From Nitrospina sp. (lineage in GTDB: Bacteria > Nitrospinota > Nitrospinia > Nitrospinales > VA-1): a stretch of 5,358 nucleotides of DNA. The notes beneath the pieces were generated by a model. That model searched no databases. It saw nothing but the letters and a program-made list of their open reading frames with translations, and had not been told where the DNA came from. Below, in pieces: positions 1-5,153 of this stretch. The position numbers and the translations under genes are program-made. Within the stretch, counting starts at the first letter, position 1. Each line of letters starts with the position of its first letter. The DNA lies in NCBI GenBank assembly GCA_018647025.1, contig JABGTQ010000316.1:1-5358 (forward strand). Reading direction: 5' to 3'.

Positions 1-137
1 GCATCTTTCATAGACTTTTTAAAGTTTTTAATACTATTGCCAAATGCGCTACCAATTTCTGGAAGCTTCCCGGCTCCAAAAATTATCATGATAATAACTA
101 GAATAATCATTAACTCTGGAAAACCAATGCCCATCAT
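1..137 (-). CDS. tatA: TatA-family Sec-independent translocase subunit (3' end beyond the window)
   Basis: TatA oligomerises in the inner membrane to form the pore-like element of the twin-arginine pathway, which exports folded proteins bearing an RR signal. The 45 visible codons show the family layout. A short periplasmic N-terminus (MMGIGFPEL) leads into a transmembrane helix at about residues 8-20, then the hinge motif [10 protein letters not shown] (20-29), then the start of an amphipathic helix with the typical Phe and Lys residues ([10 protein letters not shown], 32-41). The chosen start is the first of two adjacent ATGs, because GGAGAG lies 7 nt upstream of it; the second ATG (134-132) would also work. 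The C-terminal part is outside the window, so TatA cannot be strictly separated from TatB or TatE, although the Gly-Ala-Gly hinge and short N-terminus favour TatA/E. It has its own predicted promoter and sits downstream of the TPR gene's terminator, so it is probably transcribed separately from that gene. Confidence 0.93.
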   Translation of the reverse strand, partial: MMGIGFPELMIILVIIMIIFGAGKLPEIGSAFGNSIKNFKKSMKD

Positions 138-150
138 GAGAGATCTCTCC
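138..150 (-). promoter_or_regulatory. tatA ribosome binding site inside a 12-bp palindrome
   Basis: On the minus strand GGAGAG (150 to 145) lies 7 nt before the first ATG of tatA, which supports that start. The Shine-Dalgarno bases form half of the perfect palindrome GAGAGATCTCTC (138-149). As RNA, the palindrome could fold only into a very short stem or pair between two molecules, so a regulatory role is speculative. Confidence 0.7.
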
Positions 151-173
151 TTAATGAATTTGGAAGTAACAAA

Positions 174-202
174 ATAGTATCAGATAAGGGATAGATAACC
201 AA
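174..202 (-). promoter_or_regulatory. Predicted sigma70-type promoter of tatA
   Basis: On the minus strand, TTGGTT (202 to 197) and TACTAT (179 to 174) are separated by 17 bp. They match the -35 and -10 consensus at the most conserved positions. Transcription would start near 167 and give a leader of about 30 nt with the tatA Shine-Dalgarno well placed. It lies just past the terminator of the upstream TPR gene, which fits an independent unit. AT-rich DNA produces such matches by chance, hence moderate confidence. Confidence 0.5.
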
Positions 203-243
203 GCTTTTGTAGCTACTCTTTAATGTTTTTCAATTAAAAATGG

Positions 244-273
244 AAATAAAAAAGGGGGCCAAAATAGGCCCCC
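244..273 (-). terminator. Intrinsic terminator of the small TPR gene
   Basis: On the minus strand there is a perfect 7-bp GC-only stem, GGGGGCC / GGCCCCC (273-267 and 260-254), with a 6-nt loop TATTTT. It is followed at once by six T and then ATTT (253 to 244). It is the most GC-rich spot in its surroundings and lies 55 nt after the stop codon of the TPR gene. On the plus strand the stem is followed by A residues, so it should terminate in one direction only. Confidence 0.9.
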
Positions 274-328
274 AAAAACAGATTTTAAATACTTATTCAC
301 TATAGCTGAGATCTCTAGGAGTTCTAAG

Positions 329-688
329 TTACATACCAAGGTGACCTTTTAAAATCGGCGAATTTATAAGCTTTTTATTCGCCCCAGCTTTTTTGAGTGC
401 AACTCCAAAATGTTTCGTCGCAACTCCGTGCTTACCTAATTTATCGTAAGAAATAGCCTCATTAAAATGAATTTCTCCTGAAGATCCATCAGCTTTAGAG
501 GCTGCACTAAAGTGTTTTAGAGCGACATCATAATGCCCCATTCCCCAGTGCTTAATGCCCTCTTTATTGTGCTTTTTAGCGTCTGCTTTTGCGCCTTCAG
601 GTAATTTCATTGGGCCCTCGCCTGCAAAGGCAGAAGTCGAGACTAAAAAAAATACTAGTACAGCTAAAACCGAAATAATATTTTTCAT
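329..688 (-). CDS. Small exported protein with two TPR repeats, His/Lys-rich
   Basis: This is a 119-aa protein with a Sec signal peptide: Lys2, a hydrophobic core at about residues 4-18, and an AFA|GEG signal peptidase I site after residue 22. The mature protein would be about 97 aa and periplasmic or secreted. Residues 37-70 and 71-104 align to the 34-residue TPR consensus. Repeat 1 has G44, Y53, A56, F60 and A63 at positions 8, 17, 20, 24 and 27. Repeat 2 has A78, Y81, A90, F94 and A97 at positions 8, 11, 20, 24 and 27. TPRs normally form helical scaffolds for protein binding; the partner is unknown. Eight histidines lie in the mature part, and those at repeat positions 4 (H40/H74) and 23 (H59/H93) are kept in both repeats. 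An AGGGAGAG Shine-Dalgarno (705 to 698) lies 9 nt before the ATG, a promoter lies upstream and a terminator downstream, so it looks monocistronic. No specific gene name can be given. Confidence 0.88.
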   Translation of the reverse strand: MKNIISVLAVLVFFLVSTSAFAGEGPMKLPEGAKADAKKHNKEGIKHWGMGHYDVALKHFSAASKADGSSGEIHFNEAISYDKLGKHGVATKHFGVALKKAGANKKLINSPILKGHLGM

Positions 689-747
689 TATTTATTACTC
701 TCCCTAAAACAGTTGATTACCATTTAATGCTTAATATAAACTAACAC

Positions 748-775
748 ATTATATTATGTCTTATATTAATTTCAA
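748..775 (-). promoter_or_regulatory. Predicted sigma70-type promoter of the small TPR gene
   Basis: On the minus strand, TTGAAA (775 to 770) and a perfect TATAAT (753 to 748) are separated by 16 bp. The predicted start near 741 gives a leader of about 53 nt that contains the AGGGAGAG ribosome binding site at 705-698. It is the best -10 match noticed in the window. Confidence 0.62.
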
Positions 776-814
776 ACCGGATAATTAAATATATTTGTAA
801 CCTGAGAGTAATAA

Positions 815-843
815 TTGACCCAATTTCAAAGAAAGTTTAGTAT
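815..843 (+). promoter_or_regulatory. Predicted sigma70-type promoter of the LRR gene (and possibly the downstream PBP operon)
   Basis: TTGACC (815-820) and TAGTAT (838-843) are separated by 17 bp. Transcription would start near 850 and give a leader of about 60 nt before the ATG at 909. The promoter is divergent from the TPR gene's promoter, with about 40 bp between the two -35 boxes. The -10 matches only four of six positions, so this is a prediction. Confidence 0.45.
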
Positions 844-855
844 ACAAACTTTGTA
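843..855. promoter_or_regulatory. Operator-like inverted repeat at the LRR promoter start site
   Basis: TACAAA-C-TTTGTA is a perfect 6-bp dyad around a single central base. With a 2-base insertion on the left it extends to TAG...CTA (838-858). It overlaps the end of the predicted -10 box and spans the predicted transcription start, a usual position for a repressor site. It could instead be a start-proximal mRNA structure, though a 1-nt loop is too tight for the full stem. No known regulator is assigned. Confidence 0.35.
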
Positions 856-908
856 CTATGGCTCATAATTATCCATCAAATGGCTAAATTTTTCTAAAAG
901 TTAACTTA

Positions 909-1394
909 ATGAGCGATAAAGAATTAGTAGATATTGAGAAGTTAGTTCGAGATAACTTGGATATAAATGGTTCCCTCGACCTAGAAAACAGGAAATTATG
1001 TGATGCTGGTGCCATCCAACTTTCCAATCTTGAAAAATTATCACAGGCTACAAATCTAATCCTAGGAGATAACGAAATCAGCGATAAAGGTGTTGCCGCC
1101 TTATGCAATTCCCCCTTTCTCTCGCAACTAAAAACGTTAAATTTAAAGTCAAATAAAATCACAGCTGAAGGCGCAAAACTAATTTCGCAATCAACAAATT
1201 GGTCCAATCTTGATACACTTGTTCTAAAGTTTAATGAAATTGGGAAAGAAGGGGCTATCCATCTTGCAAAATCAGAAGTCTTATCAAAGATTACTACCCT
1301 TGATTTATTTAGAAACCATATAGGACCTGAAGGTGCAAAAGCAATAAAGTCTTCATCAAACTTAAAAAAACTTAGCCGAGTTCGCCTAGACTAA
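909..1394 (+). CDS. Cytoplasmic leucine-rich-repeat protein, ribonuclease-inhibitor-like type
   Basis: This 161-aa protein is made almost wholly of LRRs. The LxLxxNxI core recurs with its Asn at residues 27, 55, 82, 109 and 136, a period of 27-28 residues. Each core is followed 6-7 residues later by a Gly-Ala/Val pair (G34, G61, G88, G115, G142) that starts the helical side. The 27-28 residue period and the GAxxL helix signature are typical of the RI-like class, which forms curved protein-binding scaffolds. Residues 1-20 are a charged cap. There is no signal peptide or membrane segment, so it should be cytoplasmic; the partner is unknown. It ends just as a sixth strand (VRLD) begins, a natural end for such proteins. 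The ATG is the only start after an in-frame TAA at 885-887. Its Shine-Dalgarno is weak (AAAAG at 896-900). The gene is followed by a T8 run (1405-1412) without a convincing stem, so read-through into the DUF5069 and PBP genes is possible. Confidence 0.85.
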   Translation: MSDKELVDIEKLVRDNLDINGSLDLENRKLCDAGAIQLSNLEKLSQATNLILGDNEISDKGVAALCNSPFLSQLKTLNLKSNKITAEGAKLISQSTNWSNLDTLVLKFNEIGKEGAIHLAKSEVLSKITTLDLFRNHIGPEGAKAIKSSSNLKKLSRVRLD

Positions 1395-1459
1395 TCCTCA
1401 CATGTTTTTTTTAATGCCTTGATAGTAATTTTGCTGTAGACAAAAAAATATCATTTCAC

Positions 1460-1888
1460 ATGAATCTTGTTGAATCAATTCCCAGAAGTCCAAAAATAAT
1501 GATGCGAGACTTGGTAATGGTACCTCGCATGATAGATAAAGCTAGAGCTTATAATTTAAATACATTGGGAGAATATATATTCCCATGCCCTCTTGATAAA
1601 ATCATGTTGGAGTTTCTAGGTACTAACCACAGGGAATTTTCTTACCAAACTCAAAATCTAAGCGACAAAGAAATGAGCTTGTGGATCGAAGAAAAATGTT
1701 CACACCGATCCAAAGGCGACAAAGATCGCATTAATAAAAAACTGCTCGATAGAAAACCGGATACGAAGGAAAGTTTAAGTCGCTTCAAAGAAATCCAAAA
1801 TAAACTTAACCCCACTGCCCATAATATAACTACTTGGATAGAACTCATCGAACTCGAAGAAAGTGAAACCCTCTCAAAGAGTAAGTAA
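1460..1888 (+). CDS. DUF5069 family protein
   Basis: This 142-aa protein of unknown function is recognised as DUF5069 from a set of landmarks. They are PRSP (8-11), LVMVPRMIDKARA (18-30), TLGEY (35-39), CPLDKIMLEFLG (43-54), and a C-terminal TTWIELIELEE segment (about 124-134). The length suits the family. There is no signal peptide or transmembrane segment, so it is probably cytoplasmic. The ATG is the first possible start after an in-frame TAA at 1412-1414, and it matches the family N-terminus (MxL...PRSP). However, no Shine-Dalgarno is visible before it (AATATCATTTCAC). Its stop codon overlaps the PBP1A start by one base (TAATG), so the two are probably translationally coupled. That links the protein by context to cell-wall synthesis, but no biochemical role can be stated. 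No good promoter was found in the 65 bp before it, so it may share the LRR transcript. Confidence 0.87.
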   Translation: MNLVESIPRSPKIMMRDLVMVPRMIDKARAYNLNTLGEYIFPCPLDKIMLEFLGTNHREFSYQTQNLSDKEMSLWIEEKCSHRSKGDKDRINKKLLDRKPDTKESLSRFKEIQNKLNPTAHNITTWIELIELEESETLSKSK

Positions 1889-4287
1889 TGCCCAAAACTA
1901 AAAAAGAAAAATCATCAAAGAAAAAGAAGAAAACTAAAAAAAAAAGAAGGGGCGGTTTTTTTAAATGGTTGTCCATGGCAGTTTTCTCTATTTTTATAAC
2001 TACACTACTTATTGGTTTTATTGGCATACTTGCAATTTACTATACGTTCACAGATGAATTACCCGATGTTAGAGTATTAAAAAGTTTTGAACCAAGCACA
2101 GTAACCCTCATGTATTCTGATCAAGATCAATTAATTGCCGAACTTTATCTTGAAAAAAGAATAGTGGTTCCGTTAAATAAAATACCAACCCAGTTAAAAC
2201 AAGCCGCACTTGCTGTTGAAGATGCAAACTTCTACCGCCATATGGGGATCGACCTAAAAGCAGTTTTTCGTGCCTTTCTTACAAATATGAAAGCAGGTCG
2301 AGTTGTAGAGGGAGGGAGTACCATAACGCAACAACTATCCAAAACACTTTTTCTTACCCGCGAACGATCACTCGCTCGAAAAATCAAGGAAGCAATTTTA
2401 TCCATACGTATGGAACTAATCTTTACAAAAGATGAAATTCTAGAAATGTATTTAAACCAGATATATTATGGTCATGGTAGTTACGGAGTCGAAGCTGCGG
2501 CACGCACATACTTTGGCAAAAGTGTACAAAACCTTAGCCTTGATGAAGTTGCGATCATTGCTGGACTCCCAAAATCACCAAATAATTATTCTCCCTATCG
2601 AAACCCGAAGCGCGCACGCTCCAGACGGAATCACGTCATACGTCGCATGGCACAAGAGGGTTTTATTAAAAGTAACGAAGCTAAACAAGCTATGAAGAAA
2701 CCATTTACGCTTGGTGAAGTTACAAATATGCTCAATAGAGCCCCCTATTTTGTTGAATATATACGCAAGCAATTGATGACTATGTATGGTCGCAACAAAG
2801 TTTATAAAAGTGGGCTGAAAGTTTATACTACGCTTAGTATAGAAAAACAGATCCTCGCCCAAGAAGCTACAAAAAAAAATCTCCTTATCGCTGACAAACG
2901 CTATGGTTATCGAGGACCATTAGGGACAATGGATATATCTCTACCGGAAATCGTATTACAAGAAAGTCTAAGCGAGATAAATAATTTCACAGAAGGAATA
3001 CACCCAAAGACAGGAACTAATATCAAGGGATTAGTCAAATCAGTAAACAAAGAATACCTTACTGTATTGACCGGGCAAGGTGAAGGAATAATCGAGCTAA
3101 AAGATATGGATTGGGCAAGAGAGCCTAATATTAAAGTAGATGGAAGGTGGGCCCGCATTCATCGAGTCGACAAAAATTTCTACCCTGGTGATAAAATATT
3201 GGTTAAGGTACTAGGTATTTACGAATCAGGTTCTCTCTGGTCATTATCATTAGAGCAGGAACCAGAGGTAGAGTCAGCGTTAATAAGCCTAGAACCTCAT
3301 ACCGGCCATATAAAAGCTTTGATAGGGGGTTATGATTTCTCTAAAAGTCAATTCAATCGAGCCATACAGGCAGTGCGTCAACCAGGATCTGTGTTTAAAC
3401 CAATTGTTTACGCAACAGCCATTAGCAAAGGATTTTCCCCTGCTAGCATCATTATAGACTCTCCTATTATTTTCAAGGAAAAAGATCACGATTTTGATAA
3501 GTGGAAACCGGTTAACTTTGAGAAAAAATTTTACGGGCCAACACCTTTACGAAAAGCATTAGCAAAATCTAGAAACATTATAACAGTGAAACTACTTCAA
3601 AAAATTGGCACACGATCAGTAATTCAAATGGCCAAGAATTTAGGAATAAATAGTCACCTTGAAAACAATCTTTCGATTGGACTCGGTTCATCTGGTGTAA
3701 CACTAAAAGAACTAGTCTCAGCTTACTCCGCCTTCGCGAATAGAGGCATAAGAGTTGAACCACAGGGTATTCGCTACGTAGAAAATCGTAATGGAAAAAT
3801 CCTATACAAAAATAGTCAAAAAATAACCCAGCCTATCACAAGCGGAACTGCTCAAATTGTCACTAGCCTTTTACAAAGTGTCGTTCAAGAGGGAACAGCT
3901 AAAAAAGTACGTTCTCTTAATCGTCCTACAGCAGGAAAAACAGGAACTACAAACAACTACATAGATGCATGGTTTATGGGATTCACTCCAAAACTAATTA
4001 CAGGTGTTTGGGTGGGCAAAGATAATGTCGAGCCTTTAGGGAGAAACGAAACCGGTTCTCGTACTGCGATTCCTATATGGTTAGATTATATGAAAGGTGC
4101 TTTAATAAATACACCTATCCAGAATTTCCCAGTGTCACCTGAAACTGTATACGCCAAAATCAACCCACAAACAGGAAGTCTAGCGAAACATGATGACTCA
4201 AAAGGATTTTTTGAATTATTTTTAAAAGATAAAATTCCGAACTCGCAAGACCACCATAAAGAAGTTATAACTGACAATACATTTTAA
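1888..4287 (+). CDS. mrcA: Class A penicillin-binding protein 1A (bifunctional transglycosylase/transpeptidase)
   Basis: This inner-membrane enzyme polymerises lipid II into glycan strands and cross-links the stem peptides. At 799 aa it appears complete. It starts with a very basic cytoplasmic tail (residues 3-21, mostly Lys), followed by one transmembrane helix (about 27-52). The GT51 domain (about 75-250) has catalytic E111 in EDANFYRHMG, then GGSTITQQLSK (142-152), E168 in RKIKEA, EMYLNQIYYG (186-195) and AGLPKSPNNYSPYRNP (225-240). An OB-like insert typical of PBP1A spans roughly 335-455. The transpeptidase domain (about 463-735) has all three motifs: SVFK with nucleophile S501 and K504, SRN (561-563) and KTGT (684-687). 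The start overlaps the DUF5069 stop codon. A weak AAAGAG (1877-1882) precedes it, so initiation probably depends on coupling. Codons 17-20 contain a run of ten A. No clear intrinsic terminator follows. The alternative name ponA applies; assignment to PBP1A rather than 1B or 1C rests on the OB insert and overall layout. Confidence 0.96.
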   Translation: MPKTKKEKSSKKKKKTKKKRRGGFFKWLSMAVFSIFITTLLIGFIGILAIYYTFTDELPDVRVLKSFEPSTVTLMYSDQDQLIAELYLEKRIVVPLNKIPTQLKQAALAVEDANFYRHMGIDLKAVFRAFLTNMKAGRVVEGGSTITQQLSKTLFLTRERSLARKIKEAILSIRMELIFTKDEILEMYLNQIYYGHGSYGVEAAARTYFGKSVQNLSLDEVAIIAGLPKSPNNYSPYRNPKRARSRRNHVIRRMAQEGFIKSNEAKQAMKKPFTLGEVTNMLNRAPYFVEYIRKQLMTMYGRNKVYKSGLKVYTTLSIEKQILAQEATKKNLLIADKRYGYRGPLGTMDISLPEIVLQESLSEINNFTEGIHPKTGTNIKGLVKSVNKEYLTVLTGQGEGIIELKDMDWAREPNIKVDGRWARIHRVDKNFYPGDKILVKVLGIYESGSLWSLSLEQEPEVESALISLEPHTGHIKALIGGYDFSKSQFNRAIQAVRQPGSVFKPIVYATAISKGFSPASIIIDSPIIFKEKDHDFDKWKPVNFEKKFYGPTPLRKALAKSRNIITVKLLQKIGTRSVIQMAKNLGINSHLENNLSIGLGSSGVTLKELVSAYSAFANRGIRVEPQGIRYVENRNGKILYKNSQKITQPITSGTAQIVTSLLQSVVQEGTAKKVRSLNRPTAGKTGTTNNYIDAWFMGFTPKLITGVWVGKDNVEPLGRNETGSRTAIPIWLDYMKGALINTPIQNFPVSPETVYAKINPQTGSLAKHDDSKGFFELFLKDKIPNSQDHHKEVITDNTF

Positions 4288-4642
4288 AAAACCGAAACCA
4301 TAAAAATTTTAAATCCAGCATCTTATTCAAAAATTAAAGAGAAATAACAATATGATAAAAAACACCAACCTTAATTAAACGTTATTTTATCCGACGGTCT
4401 AATCAGTACTCTAAGCAACAAACTACTTTACAAATTCCAAAATTATTATCTTAGCCAGTTCCCCCGCTAAAGACCTCTCAAGTCTCCTCATTTCAAGATT
4501 TAATTAATAGAAATAGAAAATAAGAAAAACTAATAATATTTCTCAAATATCATTTCAGACAAATATTATTTTTTTCCTAAAGTTTTATTCAAACTTGAAG
4601 CAATCACAGTTTAATAACCCACCTACAAATTAAATCGATATT

Positions 4643-4693
4643 AACCCCTTAATAAGGTTCTTCTAGAAAAAATATAAAAAAACCTTTTAAACC
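4643..4693 (+). repeat. Short complementary segments that could form alternative hairpins
   Basis: AACCCCTT (4643-4650) can pair, with a bulge, with AAGGTT (4654-4659). AAGGTT can instead pair with AACCTT (4681-4686). A third segment, TTTAAACC (4686-4693), nearly complements GGTTAAA at 4741-4747. These pairings exclude each other, as in an attenuator, but the stems are short and AT-rich and may be chance. Confidence 0.2.
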
Positions 4694-4873
4694 ATGACCT
4701 TTATTCACAGACAAGAATTTATATTTGTTAAAAAAAAGCAGGTTAAATAAAATTAATGATCCTTTAACAAAATATTAACTAATTATTAATCGAGCGTTAA
4801 TCAAGGGATCGTATTTATAGAAATAAGTAATACAAAAATTATATATAAAGTTTTCTTAATTATATTTAATAAA

Positions 4874-4878
4874 AGGAG
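4874..4878 (+). promoter_or_regulatory. Strong ribosome binding site of the 64-aa gene
   Basis: AGGAG within AAAAGGAGAA lies 6 nt before the ATG at 4885. In this very AT-rich DNA, such a match placed exactly before an open frame is the main argument that the small gene is real. Confidence 0.8.
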
Positions 4879-4884
4879 AATTAT

Positions 4885-5079
4885 ATGTTCTATAAAGTCC
4901 AGATAACTGATGCAAAAGGAAAATTAAAAAAAATATTCACAAGTGAAATGTTAAGCAAAAGGCACTGGGAATTATTTCCGGACAATATTAAAAAGGCAGA
5001 AAAAGAAAAAAATAATAAACAAAATAAAAATAGCTTTAACACTTTTAAGAAGGGGAACTTTGGTGTAGCGGGAAGGTAA
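4885..5079 (+). CDS. Small Lys/Asn-rich protein of unknown function
   Basis: This is a 64-aa basic protein that I do not recognise. The N-terminal half (MFYKVQITDAKGKLKKIF, 1-18) looks like a beta-hairpin, two strands joined by an AKGK turn. SEMLSKRHWELFPDNIKKAEKE (20-41) looks helical and has the only Trp. The C-terminal third, from about residue 42, is Lys/Asn-rich and low in complexity, ending GNFGVAGR. It has no signal peptide or membrane segment. The start is supported by AGGAG 6 nt upstream. The minus-strand frame over the same DNA has no ribosome binding site and is treated as a shadow. It is followed after 74 bp by another small gene with an equally strong ribosome binding site on the same strand, so the two may be co-transcribed. 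Because the family is unknown, function and even expression remain unproven. Confidence 0.65.
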   Translation: MFYKVQITDAKGKLKKIFTSEMLSKRHWELFPDNIKKAEKEKNNKQNKNSFNTFKKGNFGVAGR

Positions 5080-5140
5080 AAACTAAACAACCAATAAGTA
5101 TTTATGGTTTAAAAAAATATTGTGCTAATAAAAATATATA

Positions 5141-5145
5141 GGAGG
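5141..5145 (+). promoter_or_regulatory. Strong ribosome binding site of the 52-aa gene
   Basis: GGAGG (part of AGGAGGAAAAA) lies 8 nt before the ATG at 5154. It is a near-perfect anti-16S match at ideal spacing and decides the start of this short gene. Confidence 0.8.
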
Positions 5146-5153
5146 AAAAAACC

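Larger units (their letters stand above)
4288..4884. other. AT-rich intergenic stretch of about 600 bp, no gene recognised
   Basis: No reading frame with a credible start and ribosome binding site was found on either strand. The stretch is very AT-rich except for a short C-rich patch near 4459-4490 (CCAGTTCCCCCGCTAAAGACCTCTC). No intrinsic terminator follows the PBP gene. Short complementary segments occur (4643-4659, 4681-4693, 4741-4747), as does an imperfect inverted repeat (4758-4768 with 4796-4810). It probably contains the promoter of the small gene at 4885, since a TATATA-rich segment lies at 4840-4848, but no good -35/-10 pair can be named. An untranslated RNA or a decayed gene cannot be excluded. 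Confidence 0.6.

Noticed and set aside
884..1207. Minus-strand frame of 107 aa opposite the LRR gene
   Set aside because: It is the antisense of regular leucine-rich repeats with clear periodicity on the plus strand, and it has no recognisable domain or ribosome binding site.
1375..1412. Possible intrinsic terminator after the LRR gene (T8 run at 1405-1412)
   Set aside because: Only a 3-4 bp stem (AGT/ACT) can be drawn upstream and it is not next to the T run.
1398..1462. Direct repeat TCACATG flanking the gap before the DUF5069 gene
   Set aside because: A seven-base repeat with no other support. The first ATG is out of frame with the second and runs into a stop after a few codons.
1845..2027. 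Minus-strand frame of 60 aa with a Phe-rich run
   Set aside because: The Phe-rich stretch is only the complement of the Lys codons in the PBP1A N-terminus.
2468..3763. Several alternative frames of 60-95 aa on both strands inside PBP1A
   Set aside because: They overlap conserved GT51 and transpeptidase motifs in the real frame and lack start signals.
4352..4378. Possible 8-residue leader peptide MIKNTNLN after PBP1A
   Set aside because: There is no strong ribosome binding site, no run of a regulatory amino acid and no coupled terminator. Such short frames are common by chance.
4423..4491. Minus-strand frame of 22 aa in the C-rich patch of the gap
   Set aside because: It is very short, has no ribosome binding site and shows no similarity I recognise.
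4890..5090. Hydrophobic 66-aa minus-strand frame opposite the 64-aa gene
   Set aside because: Its hydrophobicity comes from complementing Lys codons (TTT). The plus-strand frame has a strong ribosome binding site and this one does not.
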